This document shows, piece after piece, positions 52,259-60,770 of a stretch of 64,000 bases of DNA (position 1 is its first letter; every line of letters starts with the position of its first letter). The stretch is taken from the NCBI RefSeq assembly GCF_003430825.1, contig NZ_CP024047.1:558001-622000 (forward strand). Reading direction: 5' to 3'. Under the pieces are notes generated by a model. It saw only the letters and a list, made by a program, of their open reading frames with translations, did no database searches and was not told where the DNA came from. The position numbers and the translations under genes are program-made. This DNA is from Natrarchaeobaculum sulfurireducens (GTDB lineage: Archaea > Halobacteriota > Halobacteria > Halobacteriales > Natrialbaceae).

Positions 52259-52525
52259 AGGTGTATACAGCCTCTGAATGTTGCACTCGCTTTATAACAG
52301 TTGCTGGATAGATTAAATGAGACGTGCTGAACTCACAGCGCGAATGTAGCACGGACTGGGAGTCGATCTGCAAAGGGAGTGATCGGTCAGTATATCTCAA
52401 ACAAGTACTGCACCAACGTCGGTCTCGCAGACAGTTATCCGGACCTCCACGAATACGGAGGACATGAACTACTAGTCAGGAGTCGCCAGCTTCAATTCAA
52501 GCGCACCACAGTGGTTGCAAGTCAG
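52259..52525. other. Gene-free A+T-rich strip between the IS and the membrane-protein gene
   Basis: This strip of about 270 bp contains dispersed-repeat copy 3 at 52272-52375. The plus-strand frame 52379-52588 (69 codons) shows no recognisable pattern and overlaps the next gene. A+T content is high, as in the 20.3-21.2 kb patch that carries the other copies. Confidence 0.45.
52272..52375 (+). repeat. Dispersed repeat, copy 3
   Basis: On the plus strand this runs CCTCTGAATGTTGCACTCGC, a variable stretch of about 40 nt and the core CGTGCTGAACTCACAGCG (52323-52340), then CGAATGTAGCACGGACTGGG. It matches copy 2 (20945-21060, minus) on both sides of the 18-nt core. It directly adjoins the right end of the IS. 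Confidence 0.65.
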
Positions 52526-52993
52526 TTACTGCAAAAGGAACTTGCTCGCACCGAGGAGAGATACATTAAACGAACCACTGCTGGCTAACACACCTACGAT
52601 TCCCTCTTGAGGAAATCCGACCGATGCCTCTATCAAAAGGATAGTTACGAACCATCCGAAAACAGCCAGTAGGAACGTGATGAGTGCTATCGCACCAAAC
52701 TCACCACGCAAATCGGTGTCTGGAAACCATCCACTCCAGCGGTAATCAACGAGGACAACTGCCGTGAACAGGACACCGAGGAGTAGCACGAACGTGCCCC
52801 CTCTCGCTACGTCTATCCAATGTGGTACGCCATAGACGGAAACCTCTCCAAAAATAGCATCGCTGAGAACCCCAGCGTGGAAGTACGCATTGAATAGCGC
52901 GAACAGCCCCCCAATATAGTACAGCCACGGCCTATTCCACGTCTTTGCGGTAGTGACTCGGCTAATACTGGATTGGAGGGCAGGAACGTTCAT
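52526..52993 (-). CDS. A+T-rich membrane protein, hypothetical
   Basis: A 155-residue membrane protein with about four hydrophobic segments (PWLYYIGGLFALFNAYFHA; GTFVLLLGVLFTAVVLVDY; IALITFLLAVFGWFVTILL; and a shorter C-terminal one). The codon usage is more A+T-rich than in the neighbours, suggesting recent transfer with the adjoining IS and repeat. A TATA-like TATATTTATG lies upstream on the minus strand. Function unknown. Confidence 0.6.
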   Translation of the reverse strand: MNVPALQSSISRVTTAKTWNRPWLYYIGGLFALFNAYFHAGVLSDAIFGEVSVYGVPHWIDVARGGTFVLLLGVLFTAVVLVDYRWSGWFPDTDLRGEFGAIALITFLLAVFGWFVTILLIEASVGFPQEGIVGVLASSGSFNVSLLGASKFLLQ

Positions 52994-53044
52994 GACTGTC
53001 TATTAGTGCGGAATTCATAAATATATCAGGTGAACCACAACGAA

Positions 53045-53998
53045 TTAGAACCGACGACGACCGCCGGGGCCGCCAGGTCCTCCCGGACCGCCGGGTCCAC
53101 CAGGACCGCCAGGACCGCCACCGAGCTGGAACTGGTTCGGTGCCCGGACGTTCTGAGTACGTTTGACGTATTCACCGTAGGCGAGGCCGACGAGCAGTCC
53201 CACGAGGTGTGCACCGTGGGCGATGCCACCGGCACCGCCGCCACCCGTGCCGATAAAGAAAACGCTGATGGCGGCCGTCCCGAGGGTCAACAGCCAGATG
53301 GGGATGGGGAGGATGAAGTAGAGATACACCTTGAGCCCCGGGTTCAGAACCGTCAGTACGCCCATGATCGCGAGCGCAGCGCCGCTGGCGCCGAGCACGC
53401 TCGAGGGGACGCCCTGCCACATCGAGATACCGATTTGACCGAACCCGGCGAGGACGCCGCTGACGATGAACAGGGCGGCGAACTTCTTCGAGCCGACGTA
53501 GCGCTCGACGAGCGGCCCGAAGAAGAAGATCACGATGCTGTTAAAGACGATGTGGAAGATGTTGACCGGACTGTGGGCGAAGATGGAGGTGACCCAGGTC
53601 CAGACGTACTCCGGATGGGCCGTCGAAAGGGTAAAGAGTGCGTTGTGGAGGCCCTGGCCGCCGATCAGCATCGCAATCCACTGCAGGGCGAACGTGACCC
53701 ACATGAGCAAAAGGACGGTGTACGTCACGTTTCCACGGAAGTACGCCAGCGGGCCGCCGGGCCCCGTATCGATCGGGAGCTTATCGGTCAGACTCGAGGA
53801 GCGCTTCGCGCTGGCCCCACCGCTCTGGACGCTGTCGTCGAAGCCGCTGTCGAAGACCCCGCTCGGGTCGTTCCACTCGTAGAGGGCCGAGCAGTCGTGG
53901 TTCTCCGGCAGCCGATGCTCGGCACAGTAGGTTCCCCCGCAGTGCCGACAGTTATACGGCATGCTTTCGTCTTTCCCACACACGTCGCAGGTGGCCAT
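53045..53998 (-). CDS. Rhomboid-family intramembrane protease with N-terminal zinc finger and GGP tail
   Basis: A 317-residue rhomboid protease. An AN1-like zinc finger (CDVCGKDESMPYNCRHCGGT, then YCAEHRLPENHDC; residues 4-36) precedes about six membrane helices. The catalytic Ser is in VLGASGAALA (about 182) and the His in GIAHGAHLVGL (about 254), with the HIVFNSIVIFF segment from helix 2. The C-terminus ends in six GGP-like repeats and GGRRRF. Rhomboids cut transmembrane segments of other proteins; the zinc finger likely recruits substrates or partners (inference). Cytosolic N-terminus expected. Confidence 0.92.
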   Translation of the reverse strand: MATCDVCGKDESMPYNCRHCGGTYCAEHRLPENHDCSALYEWNDPSGVFDSGFDDSVQSGGASAKRSSSLTDKLPIDTGPGGPLAYFRGNVTYTVLLLMWVTFALQWIAMLIGGQGLHNALFTLSTAHPEYVWTWVTSIFAHSPVNIFHIVFNSIVIFFFGPLVERYVGSKKFAALFIVSGVLAGFGQIGISMWQGVPSSVLGASGAALAIMGVLTVLNPGLKVYLYFILPIPIWLLTLGTAAISVFFIGTGGGGAGGIAHGAHLVGLLVGLAYGEYVKRTQNVRAPNQFQLGGGPGGPGGPGGPGGPGGPGGRRRF

Positions 53999-54153
53999 TG
54001 CCGGGGGGTATGTGTGGCACAGCTAAGGGATTTGGGGTTCTCTCTGCCGTGAGGAAGGACTTCGTATTCGGGTCGGCAGTCGAGGGCTGTTCCGTATCCG
54101 GATCGTCAGTCAGGGACTGTACATTTTTGCCCCACCAACCCGGAGTTCGATGC

Positions 54154-54594
54154 GTGCAAGCATACGAGCGCAAACAGCTGCTCGAGCGCGTCGAGCGCGA
54201 GGGGGCGACCGTCGGCGCGGACATCCCGGACACCATCGAGGTTCAGGGCGAGGAGTTCGACCTCCGGACGTTCGTCTTCGAGATCAAGCGCCGCGAGACG
54301 GTCCCGCCGGGCGAGCGCGAGCGTGTCGAGCGGGCGAAGCGAAACCTGCGTCGTGAACGGCTACAGCGACTCGAGGCCATCGAGGACGGAGACATCTCCC
54401 GTGAGAAAGGCGAGGAACTGGCGAAAAGCATCATCGGTATCGACCGAGCGCTCAACGCCTTAGAGAGCCTCGGGCCGACCGATCTCGAGCGTGAGCAGAA
54501 AGCCCAGCAGGCCGCCGATGAGAAACGCTGGCTGTCGTTCCTGAAACAGGCTCTCGGCAAGGACGACGGCGGCGCCGGACGGAGGGGGCGCTGA
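54154..54594 (+). CDS. DUF5788-family protein
   Basis: A 146-residue soluble, charged helical protein with the haloarchaeal DUF5788 pattern: YERKQLLERVEREGATVGAD, DIPDTIEVQGEEFDLRTFVF, VPPGERERVERAKRNLRRER and GIDRALNALESLGP. Function unknown. The start is GTG 54154; the frame is open from 53998, but the conserved N-terminus begins here. Its stop overlaps the PolX start (TGATG), so the two are one operon, suggesting a link to DNA repair. Confidence 0.8.
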   Translation: MQAYERKQLLERVEREGATVGADIPDTIEVQGEEFDLRTFVFEIKRRETVPPGERERVERAKRNLRRERLQRLEAIEDGDISREKGEELAKSIIGIDRALNALESLGPTDLEREQKAQQAADEKRWLSFLKQALGKDDGGAGRRGR

Positions 54595-56345
54595 TGGCGA
54601 CCAACGCGGAGATCGCCGGTCGGTTCGAGGAGTTCGCCGACTTACTCGAGGCTGACGACGTCGAGTACAAACCCCGGGCCTACCGTCGCGCCGCGGAGAA
54701 CATCCAGGCACACCCGGTGCCGATCGCCGACCGCGTCGAAGCCGGTGACGAGGCGGTTCTCGAGGAGATCGACGGCGTGGGCGACGCCATCGCCTCGAAG
54801 ATCGTCGAGTACGTCGAGACGGGCACGATCGAGGAACTCGGGGAGCTGCGCGCCGAGTTACCGATCGACATCGCGGACATTACCCGGATCGAAGGCGTCG
54901 GTCCGAAGACCGCGGGAAAACTCTATCGAGAACTCGGGATCGAGACGTTAGACGACCTCGAGGAAGCGGCCGAAGCCGGAGAGATTCAGGACGTCAGCGG
55001 ATTCGGCCCCAAAACCGAAGGGAACATTCGCGACAACATCGCGTTCGCCCGCGAGGTCGGTGGGCGTCACCTGCTCGGAGAGGGGCGACCGCTGGCCGAC
55101 GACGTGCTCGGCTTTCTCGAGGAACTCGAGGCCGTCGAGCGGGCCGAAGTCGCGGGCTCGATCCGACGCTGGCGCGAGACGATCGGCGACGTCGACGTCC
55201 TGGTCGGAACCGAGGCTGGTGAGGACGTCGTCGAATCGTTCGTCGGTTGGAACTCCGTCGACGCGGAAATCGAGTCCGGCCCGGAGAAAGCGAGCGTCCG
55301 CGTCGGCGAGATTCGGGTCGACCTCCGCGTCGTCGTTCCCGAGGAGTTCGGCTCCGCACTGCAGTACTTCACCGGGAGCAAGGACCACAACGTCCGCCTT
55401 CGCAACTACGCGATCGATCGCGGGATGAAACTGAACGAGTACGGCGCTTTCGACGTCTCGGGCGTCGGGGACGAGGCCTCGGGTCAACGGGTCGGCGAGC
55501 GCGTCGCTGGCGAGACGGAAGCGGGGATGTACGAGTCGCTTGGACTCCCGTGGATCCCCCCCGAACTCCGTGAGGACCGCGGCGAGATCGCCGCCGCCGA
55601 GAACGGCGAACTGCCCGACCTCATCACGCGCGAGGACGTCCGCGGCGACCTCCACACGCACACCGAGTGGTCCGACGGCACCACCTCGATCGAGGCGATG
55701 GTCGAGGCCGCCGAGGCTCGAGGATACGACTACTACGCCGTCGCCGATCACGCCGAGGGCCCCGGCATCGTCAGCGGGGTTGGCCTCTCGGATACCGAGA
55801 TACTCGAGCAGGTCGAGCAGATCCGCGAGATCGACGCCGCGAGCGAGATCACCGTCTTCGCGGGAATCGAGGCCAACGTCGACGCCGAGGGCGAAATCGG
55901 CCTCGCTGACGAGGTCGTCGACGAGCTAGATGTGATCGTCGCCTCGCCCCACAGTGGACTGAGCCAGGACGCCGAAACGGCGACCGAGCGCCTGCTCCGG
56001 GCGATCGAGCACCCCGCCGTCGACGTGCTTGGCCATCCCAGCGGCCGACTACTCAACGAACGCTCTGGCCTCGACTTCGACGCCACCGCGCTGGGCCAGG
56101 CTGCCGCCGAACACGACACCGCCCTCGAGATCAACGCCAATCCCCGCCGACTCGACCTCTGGGGGAGCGCCGTCCAGGCTGCCCTCGAGAAAGGTGCCCC
56201 TATCGCAGTCAACACCGATGCACACCAGCCCGCGACGCTCGAGTACATGCGCTGGGGCGTCCACACCGCCAGACGCGGCTGGACCGAAGACGACGACGTG
56301 ATCAACACCTGGGACCTCGGGACCCTCCAGGAGTTCCTCCACTGA
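54594..56345 (+). CDS. polX: Family X DNA polymerase with C-terminal PHP domain
   Basis: A 583-residue DNA polymerase/exonuclease. The N-terminal 8-kDa domain (about 1-90) has the helix-hairpin-helix DGVGDAIASKIVEYV. A second helix-hairpin-helix (EGVGPKTAGKLYRELG) precedes the nucleotidyltransferase palm with GDVDVLVG (Asp dyad, about residue 198) and RVDLRVVVP. The C-terminal PHP domain (about 345-583) has DLHTHTEWSDG, AVADHAEGPG, HSGL and HPSG motifs and ends DAHQ. It acts in gap-filling base-excision repair, with the PHP domain adding 3'-5' exonuclease or phosphatase activity. It overlaps the DUF5788 gene by one base. Confidence 0.95.
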   Translation: MATNAEIAGRFEEFADLLEADDVEYKPRAYRRAAENIQAHPVPIADRVEAGDEAVLEEIDGVGDAIASKIVEYVETGTIEELGELRAELPIDIADITRIEGVGPKTAGKLYRELGIETLDDLEEAAEAGEIQDVSGFGPKTEGNIRDNIAFAREVGGRHLLGEGRPLADDVLGFLEELEAVERAEVAGSIRRWRETIGDVDVLVGTEAGEDVVESFVGWNSVDAEIESGPEKASVRVGEIRVDLRVVVPEEFGSALQYFTGSKDHNVRLRNYAIDRGMKLNEYGAFDVSGVGDEASGQRVGERVAGETEAGMYESLGLPWIPPELREDRGEIAAAENGELPDLITREDVRGDLHTHTEWSDGTTSIEAMVEAAEARGYDYYAVADHAEGPGIVSGVGLSDTEILEQVEQIREIDAASEITVFAGIEANVDAEGEIGLADEVVDELDVIVASPHSGLSQDAETATERLLRAIEHPAVDVLGHPSGRLLNERSGLDFDATALGQAAAEHDTALEINANPRRLDLWGSAVQAALEKGAPIAVNTDAHQPATLEYMRWGVHTARRGWTEDDDVINTWDLGTLQEFLH

Positions 56346-56363
56346 CCACCCCTACCCCACCAG

Positions 56364-56849
56364 ATGCGACTCCTCCTCGACGTCATGTGCGGCGGACTCG
56401 TCTCCTACCTGCGGATGTGCAACTACGATACCGCCTCCGCCGGCGACCGCGGAATCGAAGCCGACGACGACCTGCTGGCGCTCGCTCGAGCCGAGGGCCG
56501 AACGCTGCTCACGCGAGACGTCCAGCTTGCGAGCCGTTCGGACGACGCCATCCTGCTCGAGTCACGCGAGGTCGAGGATCAGCTCCGCGAACTCGCCGCG
56601 ACGGGCCTCGACCTCTCGTTGGCGGACGAGCCTGCGTTCTGTGGGCGGTGTAACGGGCCGCTGACGACTGTCTCCGAGACGGCGTCGACGCCCGAGTATG
56701 CACCCGATGGTGCGGCGACGACGGTCTGGCGCTGTCAGGATTGCGGCCAGCATTTCTGGCGTGGCAGCCACTGGGATCGGGTGGCTGCGACGCTCGCGAG
56801 AGTCACCGACGCAGCGCACACCGACGATCAGTCGGGTACGTTTCAGTAG
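56364..56849 (+). CDS. Mut7-C PIN-like RNase domain protein with zinc ribbon
   Basis: A 161-residue protein of the Mut7-C family. The N-terminal PIN-like part begins RLLLDVMCGGLVSYLRMCN and contains LLTRDVQLASRSDDAIL (an acidic, nuclease-like site). The C-terminal half is a zinc ribbon, FCGRCNGPL and WRCQDCGQHFW, followed by GSHWDRV. Mut7-C proteins are putative RNases. It lies 18 nt downstream of polX, likely in the same operon. Confidence 0.85.
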   Translation: MRLLLDVMCGGLVSYLRMCNYDTASAGDRGIEADDDLLALARAEGRTLLTRDVQLASRSDDAILLESREVEDQLRELAATGLDLSLADEPAFCGRCNGPLTTVSETASTPEYAPDGAATTVWRCQDCGQHFWRGSHWDRVAATLARVTDAAHTDDQSGTFQ

Positions 56850-57187
56850 CCGAGTCAGCGCTCGAGCGTGAACGAGACGTGTCCCGAGCAGCGTCACGAC
56901 TCGACCGATTCGAAACGCCGAGTGATGGACGACTCGAGACACCTGCTGAATCGGGGGAGAAACAGTCAGCTACCGGTTACGACCGTGCTCTCGTACTGGA
57001 TCGGCGAAAAGAGCCGAACGGTGTTCGGCTCTCTGTCAGACAATACCAACCCCGTAGACTCTGGAGGAGGGGTGGGTCGGTGTGGAAGCGTACCTCCAGA
57101 GCGGTTCGTGAGTTCGAGGTGTACCCGCAAATAGCGTCGTAATGTCGGTCCGAATTTCCGGTTCTTCGAGCGACTACATCGACCGAA
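56850..57187. other. Structured intergenic region between convergent genes
   Basis: This 338-bp stretch lies between the Mut7-C and PHP genes, which point toward each other. It contains two strong hairpins (57010-57032 and 57059-57101). Frames through it show no protein family. Possible roles are bidirectional termination or an independent non-coding RNA. Confidence 0.5.
57010..57101 (+). ncRNA. Tandem stem-loops, candidate ncRNA or bidirectional terminator
   Basis: AGAGCCGAAC-GGT-GTTCGGCTCT (57010-57032) is a perfect 10-bp stem with a 3-nt loop. CTCTGGAGG at 57059-57067 pairs perfectly with CCTCCAGAG at 57093-57101 across a 25-nt loop. Two exact stems within 92 bp of non-coding DNA are unlikely by chance. 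The strand is arbitrary because the stems work in both directions. Confidence 0.4.
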
Positions 57188-57937
57188 TCAGTAGACAGCA
57201 GCGTCGTCGAACCGACCGTCGTAGGCGATGTGGTGTGGATGTGTGGGTTCGGTACCCGAAAGGAACAGGCGGTCGACTTTCTCCCAGGTGTTTTCATAAC
57301 AGAGGTGGGCGAGTTCGCTCGCCGTCGTCCGCAGGCGGCACAGGCCGTTATCGTAGACGACCCGGCGTGCGACGTTGTCCTCGAGCGCCCGCTGCAGGTC
57401 GGCGTCGGTCTCGATCTCGCGGTCGAACGCCGTGTATGCCACCCCGACCGAACTCGGGAGATGGGCGTACGACGACGTAAACGGCGGCAGCTCGAGCCCA
57501 TCGGCGAGTTCGCTCGCCCGTCCGTTGTGCCACGGCAGGTGTTTCGGGTTGAAAATCTCGACCGCGTCGATCGTCTCTCGGTACTGGCGGAGATCAGACT
57601 CCTCGAGACTCACGGTAGCGAACTCGGGGTGTGGTGCGAGCACCGTCGCACCCTGGCGGTCGAACTCCGCCATCGCCGCCTCGAGCGAGATGAAATCCGG
57701 GACCGGCTCGTCGAGTCCGATCGCAAGCACGTGCTTGCGAGTTCGCCAGGTGCCGGTGAACACCTCGCGGGCGGGGACGACCAGTAACTCGTCGCTCGAG
57801 TACGCAGCCGCCCGCCGACGGATCTCGGGCAGCCGGGTGAAATGTGGCGCATAGACGAGGACGTCCAGGCCCGCACGGATCGCCCGCTCGACGACGTCGT
57901 CGTCTAACACCTTCACGTGACAGTCGACTCGAGACAC
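57188..57937 (-). CDS. PHP-domain phosphoesterase-like protein
   Basis: A 249-residue PHP-family protein. The N-terminal motif is VDCHVKVLDD, where the usual HxH is HVK (second His replaced by Lys). Later metal motifs are VYAPHFTRL (about 36-44), VVPAREVFT and LAPHPEFATVS (about 97-107), and IFNPKHLPWHNG marks the late part of the barrel. A C-terminal extension resembles the PHP-associated domain. It may hydrolyse a phosphoester or bind metals in DNA repair. The frame is open from 58069, but the family pattern starts at GTG 57937. Confidence 0.8.
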   Translation of the reverse strand: MSRVDCHVKVLDDDVVERAIRAGLDVLVYAPHFTRLPEIRRRAAAYSSDELLVVPAREVFTGTWRTRKHVLAIGLDEPVPDFISLEAAMAEFDRQGATVLAPHPEFATVSLEESDLRQYRETIDAVEIFNPKHLPWHNGRASELADGLELPPFTSSYAHLPSSVGVAYTAFDREIETDADLQRALEDNVARRVVYDNGLCRLRTTASELAHLCYENTWEKVDRLFLSGTEPTHPHHIAYDGRFDDAAVY

Positions 57938-58096
57938 TACTCCGTCGATCACGTGACTGTCTTTCGAGAGCGGTGAGTTAGGGATTCTGATTCGAGAATC
58001 GACCACCGAAGTGCTGGATCGGCCGCCCGAACGCTGATTCGAAATGCGAGAAGACGACGAAAAAGCCATTAGGTGGGGCCATCGATGTCACATCGA

Positions 58097-58384
58097 ATGG
58101 CCTGGGAATGCGGAATCGACGGCTGTGGCGCGATCTTCGAGGACGTCGAGGCTGCCGTCGTCCATCAGGCGACCGAGCACGAACGTCCCGAGTGTAACGT
58201 CTGTGGAACCGTCGTTCCCGACGGGTACCTCGCGATCCGCCACGCGTTCACTGAACACAGCCGCGCCGAGTACGTCCGCGCGTACGGTGCTAGCTCCGAA
58301 GACGTCCGCGAACGAGAAGAACTCCTCGAGGAGATCGAATCAGAAGCCAATATCGAACGAATTGCCAGCGAACTGACGCGGTAA
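58097..58384 (+). CDS. C2H2-type zinc-finger small protein (haloarchaeal)
   Basis: A 95-residue protein with two zinc-finger-like segments: MAWECGIDGCGAIFEDVEAA plus HQATEH gives a C2H2-type site, and CNVCGTVVPDGYLAIRHAFTEH gives another C-x2-C...H-x4-H. The acidic C-terminal helix (EDVREREELLEEIESEANIE) may be a protein-interaction arm. This fits a known haloarchaeal conserved family of unknown function. ATG 58097 (MAWECG) is preferred; ATG 58085 is four codons upstream. Confidence 0.78.
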   Translation: MAWECGIDGCGAIFEDVEAAVVHQATEHERPECNVCGTVVPDGYLAIRHAFTEHSRAEYVRAYGASSEDVREREELLEEIESEANIERIASELTR

Positions 58385-58655
58385 CGACGATTCCGGTGTG
58401 ACGACGTCTCGAGCGCGACGGCACCAGTAGCGCTGGCTGTCTGACTTGGGACCGTCGCGCTCACACGGGTTACGGCGTCAGGTTCCGACCGAGTGGTACG
58501 TCGGGTTGCCTTGCGTCGCTCGGTCACGCTTTTCGAAACATGTCGGTTACGGCCTCATCAGTGCTCGACCCAGTCTCGGATCGAGTAAACCGACTCGCTA
58601 TCGCTCGTCGAAATCGTTCGCGGGCACGCCCTGCCCGCTCGCACAATACGACGAA
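58385..58655. other. Intergenic region between convergent genes
   Basis: This 271-bp gap between the zinc-finger gene and spt5 is G+C-rich, with no gene or strong symmetric structure recognised. Confidence 0.4.
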
Positions 58656-59093
58656 CTACCGTTCGTCGCTATCGAGGACGCGGATCTGGTCACCCCGTAC
58701 CGTAACGGGAATCGGGACCGTCGCCTCGTACAGTTCGACCGTGACCTGGTCTTTGCCTTCGTCGATGCGCTGGACCTGAGCCTTCTCGCCTTTGAACGGG
58801 CCAGCGATGAGTTCGACGATGTCGCCTTCGGCGATCCCCTCGACGTCGGGTTTCGGCGAAAGGAAGTGCTCGACCTCCGAGATGTCGGATTCGCCGGGAA
58901 CGATACTTCGAGCGTGCGGGATGTCCTCGAGCACGCGCTCTAAGACCGCGTTGTTGTCGGCCTCGACCATCACGTAGGAGGTGAGCGAGTCGGGGGCGAG
59001 CGCGGCGTGCACGTCGGGCTCCTCGCGGTTGATGATCATGTCGGCGACGGTCTGTTCCTGGCTCGCCGTGGTCTTGACCGCGAAGATGCCCAT
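58656..59093 (-). CDS. spt5: Transcription elongation factor Spt5
   Basis: A 145-residue archaeal Spt5 (NusG homologue). The N-terminal NGN domain (about 1-85) begins [20 protein letters not shown] and contains [19 protein letters not shown]. The KOW domain (about 90-135) shows [20 protein letters not shown]. With Spt4 it clamps RNA polymerase and promotes processive elongation. It overlaps the secE stop by one base (ATGA), the conserved SecE-Spt5 operon, so the start at 59093 is well fixed. Confidence 0.96.
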   Translation of the reverse strand: MGIFAVKTTASQEQTVADMIINREEPDVHAALAPDSLTSYVMVEADNNAVLERVLEDIPHARSIVPGESDISEVEHFLSPKPDVEGIAEGDIVELIAGPFKGEKAQVQRIDEGKDQVTVELYEATVPIPVTVRGDQIRVLDSDER

Positions 59094-59278
59094 CAGAAGC
59101 CACCACCGGCGTCGCCGGTCAACAACAGCATGATGCCGCCGATGATGAAGCCGATGAAGCCGACGAGCAGGATCCCTGCACCCGCAATTTTCGACACCTG
59201 AACGAATTCCTCGGTCGTGGGTGTCGTCGCCATTTTCAACACCCGAACGTACGAGGTGAGGTCGTACGGAACGTCCAT
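59093..59278 (-). CDS. secE: SecE/Sec61-gamma protein translocase subunit
   Basis: A 61-residue single-span membrane protein, the gamma subunit of the SecYEbeta translocon. A cytosolic amphipathic helix ([20 protein letters not shown]) is followed by a hydrophobic transmembrane helix ([20 protein letters not shown]). It stabilises SecY in the cytoplasmic membrane. It is the first gene of a secE-spt5 operon. A TATA-like GATAAAAGG about 30-33 nt upstream suggests a near-leaderless start. Confidence 0.95.
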   Translation of the reverse strand: MDVPYDLTSYVRVLKMATTPTTEEFVQVSKIAGAGILLVGFIGFIIGGIMLLLTGDAGGGF

Positions 59279-59444
59279 ATCTGTCTGTTTACACTGCGCG
59301 GCCTTTTATCTGTCTTTCGTGTCTGGCGGCATATCGCTCGAGCGAACGACCACCCCGAAGGCGAGTGACCGACCCGGACTGCACTCGAGACGTTGCAGTC
59401 GACGGCCCGGCGGCCAACCCGTTCCACCACCAACGACGAGTGCT

Positions 59445-59636
59445 ATGGCCGAAGACGACGCCGACCGGGCAAACGAGCACGAGGCGGAACGAGACGCAGA
59501 GATCGAAGACGAACTCGAGCGAATCGACCGCGATCCCGACGAGGGTTCCGCCGGCGACGATGATCTCGGCACCCAGAACGCACCGCGGACCGACGAGGAG
59601 GAGATGGACGACCGAGAGGGCGCCGACGAAGGATAA
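59445..59636 (+). CDS. Small acidic protein, hypothetical
   Basis: A 63-residue extremely acidic protein (MAEDDADRANEHEAERDAEI at the start, DEEEMDDREG near the end) with heptad-like charge. No family was recognised. It ends 18 nt before the HtrA stop, on the opposite strand (convergent). The strongly acidic composition fits a real halophile protein, but the support is compositional only. Confidence 0.5.
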   Translation: MAEDDADRANEHEAERDAEIEDELERIDRDPDEGSAGDDDLGTQNAPRTDEEEMDDREGADEG

Positions 59637-59654
59637 CTCGGCCGACAGACCGTC

Positions 59655-60704
59655 TCAGGGAGCCTCGACGTCCGGACGCTCTTCGAGCGTCACGCCGACG
59701 GTTTCGCGCTCGCCGTCGCGAACCACCTCGACGTCGATCTCGTCGCCCGGTGACGTCTCGAGGGCGAGATACGAGGAGAGTTGCTCCTGATTCGGGATCT
59801 CCTCATCGTCGATCGCAACGACGACGTCGCCGTCGACGGGAATGGGCACACCGTCGACGATCGATACGTCGGCTGCCGGCTCGAGGACGTCAGCGGCGGG
59901 TGCGTCCGATGCGACATCGACGATGAGGACGCCGCGTGGCTCCTCGAGGTCGTTGGCATCGGCAATCAGCGGACCGACGGGTTCGACGCCGACGCCCATG
60001 TACGCGTGCTGGTACTCGCCGTCCTCGACGAGGGCAGGGACGACGCGATCCGCCAGTCGGGCAGAGATGGCGAAGCCGACGGTCCGGCCGGCACCGGCGA
60101 AGACGATCCCCAGAGCGTCACCGTCGAGATCGACGAGCGGGCCGCCACTGTTTCCGGGATCGACCGGGGCGTCGGTCTGGATGGCCGCGGGGATCGAGAA
60201 GCCGGTCGGACTGGGAAGCGATCGGTCGACGCCGCTTATGATACCCCGCGAGACGGAGGCGTCGAGCCCGAGCGGATTGCCGAGTGCGAGCACCTCCTGG
60301 CCGATCTCCGGTTCGTCGTCGGCCAGCGAGAAGCCGTCGACGGCGTCGGGGAAGTCCTCGACCTCGAGGACGGCCAGATCACTGTGGACGTCCGTGCCGA
60401 GAACCGATCCCGTCCGCCACTGTTCGTCCCGGAACTGGAGTTCGATCTCGTCGGCATCGCCGACGACGTGTTCGTTCGTCACGACGTAGCCGTCGACGAC
60501 GAATCCGGAGCCGAGTCCAGCAGGTTCCGCGTCGTCGACACCTGCGACGGAGACCAGGACCACGTCGTCGATGGTCTCCTCGTAGACGTCCACGTAGCGG
60601 TCGTCTTCGGCCGAAGCAACCGGGAGAGCGATACCGAGCACTGCGCCCGCACTGGTGAGTCGGAGCAGCCGCCTTCGGGTAAGCGTAGACCGATGTGTCG
60701 TCAC
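59655..60704 (-). CDS. Tat-exported HtrA/DegP-type serine protease with PDZ domain
   Basis: A 349-residue trypsin-like protease. A Tat signal (LTRRRLLRLTSAGAVLGIAL) ends near PVASA. The catalytic triad is His in DGYVVTNEHVVG (about 78), Asp in DVHSDLAVLEVED (about 108) and Ser in DPGNSGGPLVD (about 185). A C-terminal PDZ domain (about 237-345) reads MGVGVEPVGPLIA and VDGVPIPVDGDVVVAIDDEE. It is likely exported for quality control of surface proteins. GTG 60704 is chosen since the Tat motif begins right after it and a GTTTACG element lies 29 nt upstream. Its promoter lies in the adjoining GH15 remnant. Confidence 0.9.
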   Translation of the reverse strand: MTTHRSTLTRRRLLRLTSAGAVLGIALPVASAEDDRYVDVYEETIDDVVLVSVAGVDDAEPAGLGSGFVVDGYVVTNEHVVGDADEIELQFRDEQWRTGSVLGTDVHSDLAVLEVEDFPDAVDGFSLADDEPEIGQEVLALGNPLGLDASVSRGIISGVDRSLPSPTGFSIPAAIQTDAPVDPGNSGGPLVDLDGDALGIVFAGAGRTVGFAISARLADRVVPALVEDGEYQHAYMGVGVEPVGPLIADANDLEEPRGVLIVDVASDAPAADVLEPAADVSIVDGVPIPVDGDVVVAIDDEEIPNQEQLSSYLALETSPGDEIDVEVVRDGERETVGVTLEERPDVEAP

Positions 60705-60770
60705 GGAAGGGACCACCTCGAGGAGCAACGTAAACGTTCCACCGGCACGGATCGACGGTCGCCGACTGGA

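Noticed and set aside
52379-52588. 69-codon frame after repeat copy 3
   Set aside because: It has no family pattern and overlaps the convincing membrane protein gene on the other strand.
59781-60770. The 5' part of a 414-codon plus-strand frame ending at 61025
   Set aside because: Only the last 84 codons show GH15 similarity. The rest is antisense to the HtrA protease and cannot be part of the same protein.
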